The notes under the pieces are model-generated. The model did no database searches, was not told the DNA's origin, and saw only the letters and a list, made by a program, of their open reading frames with translations. Positions 24,300 to 36,200 of a stretch of 64,000 bases of DNA are shown here, in pieces. The DNA is from Centrapalus pauciflorus. Lineage: Eukaryota; Streptophyta; Magnoliopsida; Asterales; Asteraceae. Every line of letters starts with the position of its first letter. Positions within the stretch are counted from its first letter, which is position 1. The stretch covers positions 228,501 through 292,500 of the forward strand of contig JAANYP010002097.1 of the NCBI GenBank assembly GCA_020465985.1, in the 5' to 3' direction. The position numbers were made by a program, and so were the translations under genes.

Positions 24300-27200
24300 T
24301 TAAATTGCCAATCCAAGCTTCTGCTCAAATCTTCTTATACTTTTTCGATCATAGAGCCTCCATTCAATCTTTGATATAAATTCTACCATAAGTCTTCTGT
24401 CGTTAACTGACAAAGCTCCTCTCTTTGTTTTTCTCTTCTTATCAGAAGCCAGCTTTCCCTTTAAGCCACTCAACACTTTATGTAGTCTACCATCTGAAAA
24501 TTTGTTAAGTTCAACACTCCTCATGGCTCTTCGCTTCTTGTTTCTGTCCTTGTACATTACAGCCGGATGCTTTACCATGATGACTTGAAATTCTTTCAAC
24601 TCTCCAGCAAATTTGATATCTCTATGTGGAGCTGTCATATTAATCTTCCTCATCCCTCGTTCAACACCTATCTGCAGATCTTGCACTGACATCAATACCA
24701 GTTTGGTATGCATGAAGTGGAAAATTGTCTTTAAGGCAAATCTGCAGTGCTCATTTCTCTTATTTCTGCACAATTCATCAAATAAATCTTCAATGTCGAC
24801 TAGGTGCAAATTAAACATATCGGCCTCAGTGAACGTATAGGTATTTCCATCAGCTCTCGTAACAGTGAATGTCGGATAGAAAATCTTAACGAATCTGTCC
24901 TTTTCAATTTTAACTAGATCAACTATCCTGAACTCACTCTTCACTTTACAACCTCTTGTGTCTTGTTCCTCAGAAAACTAGCGTAGTTAACTAGATTTGG
25001 CATGTTTGGCACCAAGACCCTAAACAACTTAAGAAAAGAACACGGAGCTTGTTTTTTACAAAAAATACGTTTTTCCAGAATGTCTTCAATATATGGCATT
25101 TTGTTCCTTTTCCTGATGAATTCCGCTGATCGTTTCGCTGAAAGCTCAAACTTCTTTACTTTATTCTTTCTTATATCATCTTTATTCAATAATGTAAGAA
25201 TATCTCTGATTTCTCTTTGAACTACTTGTTGTGCTTCAAATCTGAGCCGGTGTTGCTTTTGCGACTCATCTGCCAGAATGTATTCATTGAAAAATCTTTC
25301 CATAACTTCGACCTCATTCAATTCAACACTTTCCTGAATAACTACATTTTCTACAGGAAACTCTTCAACTTCTTCCTTTACTTGAATTACAACCTCAGGC
25401 TTTTCAACCGTCGGTGTCGGTATGGACTCTTTCAAAATCTCTTGTACTAATCCCTCTTCTTGTTCAATTCTTTCTCCCCGAAAGTCAATATCGGTCAACG
25501 TGATCACATCATCATCTTCAGATACTTCAACATATTCCTCTTTCTCTTCTTCTAAACCTTGAATCATTTCCTTAATCACTTGAACATCATCTTCAGAATC
25601 ATTGTATTCTTCAAAGTTGTAAATATCTGACTGAATGCTCAAAGGAACAAGAACATCTTCATGAAGAATCAATCCCAATTCACTTTGTAAATCAGTAGGT
25701 TCTTTTGTGCTTCCTGCTTCTTTCTCTTTTACCTCTATTTCCTTCTCAGGATATGTGATCATTAAAAGTCCGGGTGTAGGCTCAGCAAGCTTTCTCCTCT
25801 TCTCCCCCTTATGAGGAGCATCATCGGAGTCCTCATCATGCTCATCATGCTTTCTTTTAGACGATGAAGCTTGCGCCTTACACGTTTCCTCAATAGCTGC
25901 TACCCTCTCAGAAAGATTTCCCAAAGCAGTAATTACCGTACTTTCCAAACTTACCATTCGTTCCCTCATTTCATCGAATTGTTCAAAAACAAACTCCTTC
26001 AGCTTTTCCCTCAATTCATCAATCGCTTGATTTGGATCAGATTGCTTTATAGATTCTTCTGCCACGGACTTTCCCTTTAAAAACTTGTGAATGTTTGACA
26101 TCTGTGCCATCACTTCAGATAAATGAGCAGAGACATGATTGTTCACACCTGCAACAGCTGCATTCAATGCTTGATTCAATGATGATTCAGTAACGAATGG
26201 GGAAAGAGTCACCACTGGGTCACTTAGACTTCCAGTTGTCACAACAGTCGAACTTGTGTAAAGAACTTCTGTGTGGCCAGTACTCAGAGATGGCAAAGTG
26301 GTCGCTCTGACTGGACTTCCACCCACTTCAAGCGACGGAGCAACAAATGCTTCCGTAGCTGAGGATGTTCCGGTGGGAACACGAAGTTCAGCCACACTTA
26401 CTTCAACTGATGAAGTCGACTCAACTGTCCTAATCTGTATAGGATCTAGACTTTGTGTTTGAACAAAAGTCGTACACTCGGGCAGAGGTGTACTAATTTC
26501 AATATCCATCAAGTCCAATGACTTTCGGATAGACTTTGTGGTTCATCCCGGTGTTCAAATGAAACAGTCTCCTGTTGAGAGGAGACTGAGTGGATGGTTA
26601 GATGTGCACTTGTCAGTGGGATACTGACCTCTTCAATGCTAACTCCCATAGGGGAGCTAACAGCAGATGTGGGTAATTCCTGGCTTTCTAGGCTAAGTGC
26701 ATCCCTCACACTCTTCTGAGCAATACTCACTATATCCATTAAAGCAATCTCTCCCTTATTATGATCACCATCATCATCATCATCATTTCCTTCATCTTCA
26801 CCCTCTTGTATATCCGACAATGTCCTTTCAGAATCAGATTTATCAGCCTCTTCCTCACCCCCCCCCCCTTACGACTTCAACTCCCTCGCTCACTTGCAGG
26901 CTTCCCTGAACTTCAGCCCCGTGCTGAGGTTCCTCTCTTCCTATCACTCCTTGGGTAAGAGAACCCGGTTCTTGGGTCTCTATTGGAGCATGATCTATCC
27001 AATATAACTTCACATTCTCACTCTCAGGATCTGCATACTTTAACAAGGATTCAGGAATCGGCATGATATTCGCATTAGGAGAATCCGGCACCTCGTGTAA
27101 ACTCATCATTACATAGTCTGGGCATCGGTTGGAGTTAGATCTTTTAGGTATATTTTCATTTGCCCTTAGAATTCCTCGAATAAGAATCTGAATAAATCTC

Positions 27201-27973
27201 TGAAGTGGAACGAACTTCCTTGCTCTATTTGTTGTTTTAGCCAGTACTATCTCTTTTAGATCTTCCCAGATGCATTGAGCGTAGTCATAATGTTTATTGA
27301 ATGCAATCCCATGGAAAATCCGTAGATAGTGAATGCTACATCTGTCTATGCCTGTATGTTTAGATGTCATACATCTATTGATGATCCCAAATAATGTGTA
27401 CCATTTGCCATTTAACCCATTTCGATGAAATTTGAAGCTTTTTGGAAGTGGCTTTGAGTAACCCAAGCATATCAAATCATGAACCAGCTCCTCATCGGAC
27501 AGAAAATCTTCAAAATCAGCTAACTCAGGAAAGTTAACTGTGTCTATCCGTCTCGGAGGAAACAAGTTGTGACAATTTCTGGCAAGGGTAATTTTGGATT
27601 TAAATTGGTCAATGGTTACTTTAAAATGGTGGTTTCCATCAGCAGGAACAAAATTGACTGTATGCCAAAATTGTTGCAGGTAGACTTGTGGGATAGACGG
27701 TTTGTACTGAAGAAAATATCCCAGAGGATGGCCTTTGAGAATATCTACGATAATAGGGTGACTAACTTTGATGACCTTTGTATCCAAACGATGGTTGTTG
27801 TCTTTAAATGGCAAGCAATGTTTGGGTTTAACCAGTTGGTTATCAGGTATGATTGTGGATGGTGAAGGTCTAGCAACGGAGGTTGAACGAACGGGTGTTG
27901 ATACAAGTGTATGATTGGTGGATGAATGAGAATCTGATGAATTGGAATTTTGGGAATGATCTGGAGATGCCAT
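24300..27973 (-). pseudogene. Extra ORF (aORF) of element R, about 1,224 codons with three frameshifts
   Basis: The blocks are 26855-27973 (372 aa), 26509-26820, 24941-26518 (525 aa) and 24300-24944 (214 aa). The N-terminal domain has the PSIPQVYLQQFWHT core at residues 92-105. An acidic Asp-rich linker follows. In the 525-aa block a coiled-coil-like stretch (about 160-215) precedes two basic clusters, KRKH and KRRK, at 221-243, flanking an acidic run and resembling a nuclear localisation signal. The C-terminal domain contains FVKIFYPTFTVT, HFMHTKLVLMSVQDLQIG and ELNKFSDG. The first frameshift coincides with a C10 run near 26866. No transmembrane segment or catalytic motif is evident, so an envelope role is unsupported. 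Function unknown. Confidence 0.8.
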
Positions 27974-27979
27974 TTGAAA

Positions 27980-28006
27980 CCTGTAAACAAATAAAAATCA
28001 TGTTAG
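27980..28006 (-). promoter_or_regulatory. Splice-acceptor-like site before aORF of element R
   Basis: Minus strand: CTAAC (28002-28006), T-rich run, TTTACAG with its final G at 27981, then seven bases to the ATG at 27973. Same layout in B and F; D keeps the CTAAC but reads ACAAG. I could not identify a matching donor. Confidence 0.55.
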
Positions 28007-28262
28007 ACAAGACAGGTAAACAAATGAAATCCTTCAAAGTACAAAAAGTATAACATTTCATCAGAAATTATAAAAACTTGTGATTTTCTGTTTAAGGCAT
28101 CGGGATTCCAGACAATAATAAACTATTATTGACAGGATTCCAGAGTCAGTCGTTTAGAGACCAATGTTAGAAAAACACAAATTTATAACAATTTCTTGAA
28201 AAAATGTTACATTTTTCTTAAACATTAAAAATCCAACACTTAGTAAAAAAATTTCATTTAAA

Positions 28263-28745
28263 CTCGAATGAAACTACATTCATCTCAAATAACTCTTGAT
28301 TAATCTCGGATGATACATGAAACAACTCGACTTAGTCTATGTATCAACTTGAATGAACTATAGTCTTCTCGAATAAAACAGAGTGATTCTCGAATAAGAC
28401 TTTAATAAACTCGAATTACATATGTATTAAACTCGAATAGAACATGAACACTCTCGATTAAGTCTTAAATGTTCTCGAATGTTCAATTACTAAAACTCGA
28501 ATAAAGAAGGAACTTCCTCTTATACAACATAAAGCCAACTCGAATGAAACATAAGTCTCTCGGGCAATGTACTAATCAAGACTCATGATCTGAAATTTTC
28601 TAAGTCCAACAGATTTGTCAACTCGATTAAGAAACAAAACTTTCTCGATTAAACAATCAGTCAACTCGAGTGGCACAGAGACTTTCTTGATTAGCATTTG
28701 AATCAACTCGAACAAAACTAAGGTTTTCTCGAATATCCTTTGATC
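28263..28745 (-). repeat. 21-22 bp phased CTCGAATGA array, spacer of element R
   Basis: Words start at 28263, 28284, 28305, 28326, 28348, 28368, 28389, 28410, 28432, 28453, 28474, 28496, 28517, 28539 and 28559; every interval is 20-22 bp. Non-coding. Alternate words are preceded by A-A-C or T-T-C. Confidence 0.85.
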
Positions 28746-29857
28746 GAGAAACTGTTCTGAAAATTATTTTTGAAGTATTTTCACACTGATTTTCCAAAAA
28801 TTGATTTCAGGGACCTTTTTATTGATTAAAAACCTGTGTCTCTCTCGAAAAACAATTTTAAACATTTTTGTTTTACTGAACTTCGATTAAACACAACATT
28901 TAAGTTGTTAAAAATTCAAATTTTTAGAAAAACCTTGAACTCGAAACTTTTGAATACCAAAATCATAATATCTGTTTGTGTGATGAAAAATGACTCATGA
29001 AATTTCAGATTCATGTTCATGTTTACAATACGAAGCCTATCACACATTTAATTTCAATTTACTGAACAGAAGTTATGAAACACCATGAATACTCAAAAAT
29101 ACACAAAAAGATACAATACGAACAGACACATACAGATGCTAATATTGAAATGAAAGAAAGAAATATACGATTTTACTCACAGAATAATGAACTACTTGCT
29201 TGAATCTATCGAAAATATTTAGAATATTGATGTTTCTTAATGTTGAAGTAAGTTGTGTAGAAGACGGTGAATAGTGGTCAAGGTTTCGAAAAGTTTAATT
29301 TGAATTTCAAAACTCAACTTTATACTTGGATTTCAAAAGTTCAAATGATTCATAACCCGACCCATATTTGAATTTCAATTATGATAATGTCGGCCCATAT
29401 TCACCAAAGAAAAACCCATTTAAAAACATCAACACCTACTATTATTTCAAAAAAAAATTTCAACAAGACAAAACAAAAAAAATAAAACAACACAAAAAAA
29501 ATTTAAAAAAATGAAAATTCACAGAATCAAAAAAAAAATAATAACATACACAAAACAAAATATTAAACTCAAAAAAATATTTAAATGCTCCCCCTTTAAT
29601 TTCTGAAAACTGCTCCCCCTCAAATGTATATCATATTTCTAAATCTCAGCTCCCCCTACAAAATATCAGATAAATTGTATCAGATTTTCTGAAAAACAGA
29701 TAAATTCATTTTCTGTTCCCCCTGCACACGACAATCCAGATCTTGTTAAATTCCAAAGAATATTGAACTTTTAAGATTCAAGAATTTAACATCAGATTAA
29801 AATCAATTAAAAAATGTAAATTTAAAATTATAAATTGAAACTACTGAATTATTAAAT
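28746..29857 (-). other. Rest of pol-aORF spacer of element R, with four polypurine-tract copies
   Basis: AT-rich and non-coding. CTCCCCCT-like tracts start at 29588, 29613, 29650 and 29717. On the element strand these read AGGGGGAG-like, the same core as the true tract at 24271, but about 5.4 kb upstream of the 3' LTR. They may act as extra plus-strand primers. Confidence 0.7.
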
Positions 29858-30441
29858 CTTAATGATTCAACATACCCAATTTGTATACCAAAAAATTAAA
29901 CCTTTTTTTCATCTAACGCTTTGGTAAACAAATCATCTAGTTGATATTTAGTAGGCACAAAATATAACTCTATATTCCCATTTTCAACATGATCCTTTAT
30001 AAAATGGTACCGAATGTCAATGTGTTTTGTTTTTGAATGTTGCACCGGATTTGATGCAATAACTATTGCGCTCTGAGAATCACAGTAGATAGGTATTTTC
30101 TTTGGTGTAAACCCGTAATCTCGCAGTTGGCTTTTCATCCACAACACCTGAGAACAGCATGAAGATACAGCAACGTATTCTGCTTCAGCTGTAGACAATG
30201 AGACGCAATGTTGTTTCTTGGATGACCAGCATACGGGTTTGTCACCTAAGAACTGTAATGCTCCAGACGTACTTTTTCTGTCCATCTTATCACCTGCGTG
30301 ATCAACATCAGAAAAAGCAGTTAGATTAAATGAAGATTCTCTAGGATACCACAAACCAAGATTTGCAGTTCCCTTGAGATATCTTAAAATTCTTTTCGCA
30401 GCTGTTAAATGTGATTCTTTAGGATTCGCCTGATATCTTGC
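29858..30441 (-). pseudogene. RNase H / end of pol, element R
   Basis: The open block 29896-30354 carries RNase H motifs FSDVDHAGD, TAEAEYVAV and IYCDSQSA, then the HSKTKHIDIRYHFIKDH tail. A stop lies just upstream in what should read CVCARYQ (Cys codon changed to TGA near 30440). Near the end a T-run frameshift replaces the usual tail, whose remains (LVYKLGMLN-like) extend to about 29858. The domain removes RNA from hybrids during reverse transcription. Three acidic residues are visible and the fold looks complete, but it cannot be made in one piece with RT. Confidence 0.85.
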
Positions 30442-31233
30442 TCACACACATGTAGCAAACATAATATCCGGTCTACTTGCTGTTAAATACATTAATGACC
30501 CAATTATACCTCGATAGTAAGTCACATCTACAGGTTTCCCCGAAATGTCCTCATCGAGTTTTGACTTTGAATCTGGAGCCAGGGGAGTTTTCGTAGGAGT
30601 AATGTTAACCATGTTAAAATTCTTTAACATGTCTTGTATATATTTTGACTGATTGATAAAAATACCATCAGCCAGTTGTTTAACTTGTAATCCTAAGAAA
30701 AAATTTATTTCTCCCATCATGCTCATTTCGAATTTTTGGGACATTAAAAATGCGAGTTTCTTACAAAATTCCGGATTTGTAGACCCAAATATTATGTCAT
30801 CTACATATATTTGTATTACTATGATATCCGGCCCCTGACGTTTTATAAATAGGGTTGTGTCAACTGCACCTTTGTTAAATCCACATTTCAACAGATATGT
30901 TGAAAGTGCATTATACCAAGCACGCAGTGCTTGTTTAAGGCCATACAGTGACTTATCTAAAATATATACATTATCAGGTTTCAAAGGATGAGTAAAACCT
31001 TCGGGCTGATATGTATATACTTCATCGATTAGTTCCCCGTTTAAAAACGCAGTTTTAACATCAATTTGATAAACAGTAAAGTTTTTGTGACCAGCAAAAT
31101 CTAAAAACATTCTAATCACTTCGATTCGTGCAACTGGTGCAAACGTTTCATCGTAGTCAATCCCTTCTTGTTGACTGTATCCTTTGGCAACGAGGCGAGC
31201 TTTATTGCGAATGATTACTCCATGTTCGTCTTT
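30442..31233 (-). pseudogene. Reverse transcriptase, element R
   Basis: A 225-aa open block (30442-31119) has motif A (YQIDVKTAFLNG), the fingers/palm LYGLKQALRAWY motif (Leu where Pro is usual) and the YVDD box at residues 105-108 of that block, all catalytic Asp present. Upstream, 31120-31233 encodes the KARLVAKGYSQQEGIDYDE part. A TAG interrupts the WIFKN-KDEHG junction at about 31233, so it is separated by one stop from integrase. Lineage fits SIRE. Otherwise well preserved. Confidence 0.88.
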
Positions 31234-32706
31234 CTAGTTTTTAAAGATCCACTTCGTGCCTATGATGGATTTGTCTTTAGGGCGCTCAACCAGTCTCCAG
31301 ACCTTTAACCGTTCGAACTGATTCAGTTCTTCTTGCATCGCAACAATCCAATCAGCGTCCAGAAGTGCTTCTTTCACATTCTTAAGCTCTATTTTGCTTA
31401 GAAAATTTGAAAATAGGCACTCGTTTATGGTGGCTCTTCTGGTTTGGACTGAAGCGGATGGATCACCAATAATGTTTTCTATTGGGTGATTTCTCGTCCA
31501 CTTAAAAGTATATGGAAACGGTTCTATGTGGTCTTGATTGGGATTACGATCTAAATATGTTGGTCGGGGAGTTACTTCAGATGTTGTAGGTAGGATATCT
31601 GAGTTAGGAGCTTCTGAATGTTCGGATCTTAAAGGGGTTTCAGAAGATTCTGGAGGTTCAATGGGTTGTGCACTTTCAGTTGGCAAGTGTACATTCGTTG
31701 TTGAGGCTTCTCCAGTTTCTTCTGACACTTGTTGATGAGAAAGATCAGAGACTACGACGGGATCTTCAGTAATCTCCTCAGGCACCAAATTTAGAACATT
31801 AGTTTTGGGCTTCTCAAAGTAGTCTTCATAAAAATTCTCAAACAACTTATGTAATTCAGAATTTTTAGCATTTTGTTCAGGTGACTCCGTTGAAGTCGGC
31901 TTGCTAGGTTCGGGTCCTGAACTGGTGTGTTCAGAAGTCATTACCACTCCTTCATCAAATTTGACGTTTACGCTCTCGTTGACTGTCTTGGTTCGCTTGT
32001 TGTAGACACGGAAAGCGACCGACTCCTTTGAATATCCAATGAATATACCTTCATCTGCCTTTTGAGTAAACTTTCCAAGATTGTCTTTGTCGTTTAGAAT
32101 AAAGCATCTGCATCCAAAGACATGGAAAAATTTAATATTAGGTATTCGTTTATTTATTAATTCATAAGGAGTCTTTCCGAATCTTTTATTTATGATTGAA
32201 TGATTTTGTGTGAAACAAGCTGTTGCAACTGCTTCGGCCCATAAGAATAACGGTAAATTTGAGTATGCCAGCATCGTCCTAGCTGATTCCACTAGTGTCC
32301 GATTTGTTCTTTCAACGACACCGTTCTGTTGTGGAGTTCTAGCAGCTGAAAACTGATGTGTGATCCCTACAGAATTCAAAAATGATTCAAGCGATTTGTT
32401 CTTGAATTCTGTTCCGTTATCTGAGCGGATTGATTGAATTGTGAGTTGCAACTTCACTTGTATTTTCCGAAGGAAGTCTATGATAATTTCGGTTGCATCT
32501 GATTTGGACCTCAGGAAGAAAACCCATGTGTATCGTGAATAGTCATCAACTATCACCATTACGTACCGTTTCTTATTAATGCTTTGTACTCTCATTGGTC
32601 CACACAAATCCATATGTAGTGATTCCAGTGCTCTCGTGGATGGGTGTTCGGTTTTGGATTTGTGTGAAGCTCTTGTCATCTTTCCTTTTTCACAAGCGGC
32701 ACACAA
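31234..32706 (-). CDS. Integrase with C-terminal linker, element R (intact block)
   Basis: A 490-aa open block. It begins in the second half of the zinc-binding domain (CAACEKGKM) and contains a complete DD35E core: D33 (MDLCGP), D96 (RSDNGTEF) and E132 (GVVERTNRT), with 35 residues between D96 and E132. The GIFIGYSKESVAFRVYN signature follows, then an acidic Ser/Pro-rich linker and the start of RT (MQEELNQFERLKVW). It would be released from a polyprotein, so the listed start is an artefact of an upstream stop, not a real initiation site. Integrase inserts the cDNA in the genome and makes the 5-bp duplications seen here. Confidence 0.88.
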   Translation of the reverse strand: MCAACEKGKMTRASHKSKTEHPSTRALESLHMDLCGPMRVQSINKKRYVMVIVDDYSRYTWVFFLRSKSDATEIIIDFLRKIQVKLQLTIQSIRSDNGTEFKNKSLESFLNSVGITHQFSAARTPQQNGVVERTNRTLVESARTMLAYSNLPLFLWAEAVATACFTQNHSIINKRFGKTPYELINKRIPNIKFFHVFGCRCFILNDKDNLGKFTQKADEGIFIGYSKESVAFRVYNKRTKTVNESVNVKFDEGVVMTSEHTSSGPEPSKPTSTESPEQNAKNSELHKLFENFYEDYFEKPKTNVLNLVPEEITEDPVVVSDLSHQQVSEETGEASTTNVHLPTESAQPIEPPESSETPLRSEHSEAPNSDILPTTSEVTPRPTYLDRNPNQDHIEPFPYTFKWTRNHPIENIIGDPSASVQTRRATINECLFSNFLSKIELKNVKEALLDADWIVAMQEELNQFERLKVWRLVERPKDKSIIGTKWIFKN

Positions 32707-33212
32707 CTGCTCTTTTTGGAATTTGAGAGTTGGCAGCCCTTTAACTAACCCTCCTTTCGCTAGGTTGGTTAATTCATTGGAGTTCAGATGTGAAAGGCGA
32801 CGATGCCATAGCCATGCTGTTTTGGAGGTAGCTTTTGACAGTAAGCAGACATCTTTCTTCAGATTAATAGAGGCTTAGTCAATGGAGGACAAATTGGTTT
32901 TCCTGTTTCCTGCCAGTATTTCTTTACCTTCCCCGGATCTGATGCTGCACCGATTGGCTTTGAAATTGACTTCCACTCCTTTATCACACAACTATCCAAT
33001 GCTAAACAAATTATGTCCAAGACCATCAACGTGGAAAACCTTTTGAATGGTAATTTTGTCATATGTGAGACTCCCGTATCCTCTAATCGGACAAAACTAA
33101 TCATTTCCAAATCTGACCGTCCCACAGAACTTTTCTACAAAGTTCATGAGTATGTCTCTTTGTCCGGTCATATGCTTGGAACATCCGGAGTCAAGATACC
33201 AAACATGGTTTA
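32707..33212 (-). pseudogene. Protease and integrase zinc-binding start, element R
   Basis: In the pol frame the aspartic protease motif VWYLDSGCSKHMTG begins near 33210, and the LWHRRLSHLN zinc-binding start lies near 32800. At least three in-frame stops lie between (after GND near 33100, after SIG near 32995, after SSID near 32880). The protease would cut the Gag-Pol precursor; it cannot be made here. Element B keeps the same region open at 20073-20561. Confidence 0.8.
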
Positions 33213-33247
33213 CCTATAAGACGAAATAGCACATGAGGTACCCACTA

Positions 33248-36200
33248 TTAGTTGGGTACTTTTGTTTTAGGTAAATCATGCAAAGTATTATTTGTTTTCT
33301 CAACAAATTTGGCTTTTTGCTTAACATTTGATGTTGATTTAGATACCCACATTTGAACAGTTCTTTTAGGTATCCACTTTTGTACAATTCGTGGTGGAAC
33401 TGTTTTTGAAATAATTTTCTGTGGAACCTTCATCTGTTTAGAACACGGGTCCTTTTTCTTTGGTTGCCAGACGAGCTTATCAGATTTTACAATTAAAGAT
33501 TTACAAGCACTAGAGTTCAAAGAAATTAAGTCTGTTCTAGAGAATTTTATACAAGAATTATTAACAAATTTATTATTACAGACAGAGTTTTCAATGTTAC
33601 TATTTCTATCTGTAACAATATTGTTCTTCACGCGCCACTCTTGTTTTATATTCTTGTTTTTCTGTTCTCTCTTGTTCTTTCTCCAAACCTGTTTTCTTGA
33701 ACCATTCACAATGATATCTGACATAAAAGAAACATGAGAATTAGTAGACTTAGACACTTGTTTCTTCTGTAAATTTCTCTTACCTTTTGATTATTGGACT
33801 CTAAGTGCAATGGAGTTCTCTGTTGAAGATGATTCACCTTTTTCAAAGTTAGGAGTGTTAAAAATAACTTTTGTTTTCTCCTTCTTTTGTTGTAATGTTG
33901 GTGAAATTTCAGATGATTTTATTGAATTTGTAGAAATTCTTTGCAGAATTTTAACAGGTTCTTTTTGATCATCTGATTGTTTGTTATATAAAGGTTTGAC
34001 AAATTCATCAATTTTAACAAACATTTCCTCTAAGGAATTAAAGTCAGAGTGCATAAACAGATCAAATTCATTTTCTGAATTGATAGAATCTAGAGAAGTT
34101 GAAGATGATGGATCAGACAACTTTTTGTTCGTGGACTGATTTTGTAACTTTTGTTCCATAGTTTTAATTTCAGCCTTGAGAGATTTATTTTCTGTCTCAA
34201 AATTTTTAATTTTCAATTCTAGATCAGAATTTATCTTTTCTAGAATTGAAGATGGCAGGTATAATTTTTGAGTTTGAGTAGGTGATTCAGACAAATCCTT
34301 TTCAGAATATGTTTGAATGTACTCTTCTTTAATATCAGTATTATTGTTTGCTTCATTTATTATGTTATAATCAACAGAATTTTGCATTTTGTCTGATCGT
34401 AATCTTTTTGTTTCTTCACTAGATTCTACTTCATCAGATGCTTTCATAAACTTCATTTTTAATCCTAAGTTCATGTATCTGACATCATATAGCATTGTTG
34501 AATTAGATATTGCCTTTGTCAGATACTTTGGATTTTCCCAACCAATACCAGATTTAGAATTATAAAATTCTGTGTCTTTTGGTTGATTTAAATAAATGAT
34601 TTAATCTGTTTGCCCTCTTTTGATAAATTCATCTTCCATCTTCTTTATTTTCTCATAAAGTTTAGTTCGTTCTTCAAAAATAGCATGATATTTATAGAAA
34701 AATTTGAAGCTTCTAATTCAGCTATTCTCAGTCTTTCTTGTAGGTCAGATATATTATGATTAAGATCTAGTATTTTGCTTTGAAGTTCTCTTTCTTTATC
34801 TTGTAAATCTGAAACTGCTCGTAAGGCTAATGCTTTATCTTTGGAAAAATCTAAAACTAAGTTATGTTCATTACGAAGTTTGTTTTCCAAAGAGTGGGCA
34901 TTTTTCTTTTCAGCCTTTAATGATTTTTCAAACTTTTTAAGCATAAAGGCCATATGAGTTAATTTCTCTTCTAGCACACAAGATTCATCAATATTAGAGT
35001 CAGAGTTGGAATGTACCTCAGGCTTGTCTGAACCATCTGATCTGTCTGACTCTGAATCTTCACTATCCTCAACATCAGTTTTTCCAGGTTCCATCAATGC
35101 AACTTCTTCTGTCTCTTCCTTCTCAAATTCTTGTCTTTCTTCATCCTCTTCATCTATTAAACCAACCCATACTTCATCCTTAGCTATCATGGCTGTTTCA
35201 CTTAATTCTGGCTCATTGAGAACCTCTGATTTCAGGCAAATATGAGCATCCTCATCTACAATATCTTCATCTTTAGATAACTGCAGCCAGTGGTCATCCT
35301 CCGCCATAAGAGCTTTTCCAGGCTCCTTTTCTTTTGCTAAGAGTGCCTTTCTTGTATAGTAGTCAGAGTTTTTGACTACTGGAAGTCTACATTCTCGGGC
35401 AAAATGACCTAGTTTTCCACAGTTATAACATTTCTGCTTTGAATCTTTCTTTGCTGACTTATCTGATTTTTCATATTTGTCAGCTTTTCTTCCACTGCGT
35501 TCTCCAGATTTTTCATATTTGTCCTTCTTCTCAATTTTCCTCGAGCCAGTTTTGTATCGCATCTTATTGTTTGTTAGCTTTCTGTAGAACTTCTTTTGAA
35601 ACACTTTGGTTAGCAGTGCCATCTGCTTTTTCATTTCTTTAATCTCAGAATCTGCAGATGAATCGGAGGATTCTGATTCAGAAGAGGTACTGCTGACTAC
35701 CGCTCTTCTCCTTTTTCAATTTATATTTGTACTTCTTTTCTTCCAGTAGAGCCAATGGGTCAGCAGTTTCTTTTTCGGCTTTCTTCTTTCCTGATAATTT
35801 CGTTAACACAACCTCCTGGTAGTTATTGAGGTTCTCAAATATCATATGAAAATCCATTTCTTCTATGTCCTTTGTCTGCTGGATAATCATGGCATATTTC
35901 TCCCATTCAGGGTTCAGAACGTTTAAGAACTTGACATTTATGTCCAGATTGGACTTTGTGACTCCATTTCTTTTCATTTCACTTACCAAACTCAGAAACC
36001 TTAGGTAAGTGTTTTCCAGTAGTTCTCCTTCACGAGCTCTAAAATTTTCAAATGTCATCAGGCTGTTTCTAGCTCTGTTTGTTGCAGCTCTGTCAGATCC
36101 CCTCATCAGTTTACACACTTCATCCCATATAGATTTGGCAGTTATTGTGTTTGTGAGGCATGTGTAAATATCATTTGGGATTGAGATCAGTAGTAATTTC

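Noticed and set aside
24300..27973. Viral-type envelope gene
   Set aside because: Position would fit, but no signal peptide, transmembrane segment or furin-like site is visible; the basic and acidic clusters point elsewhere.
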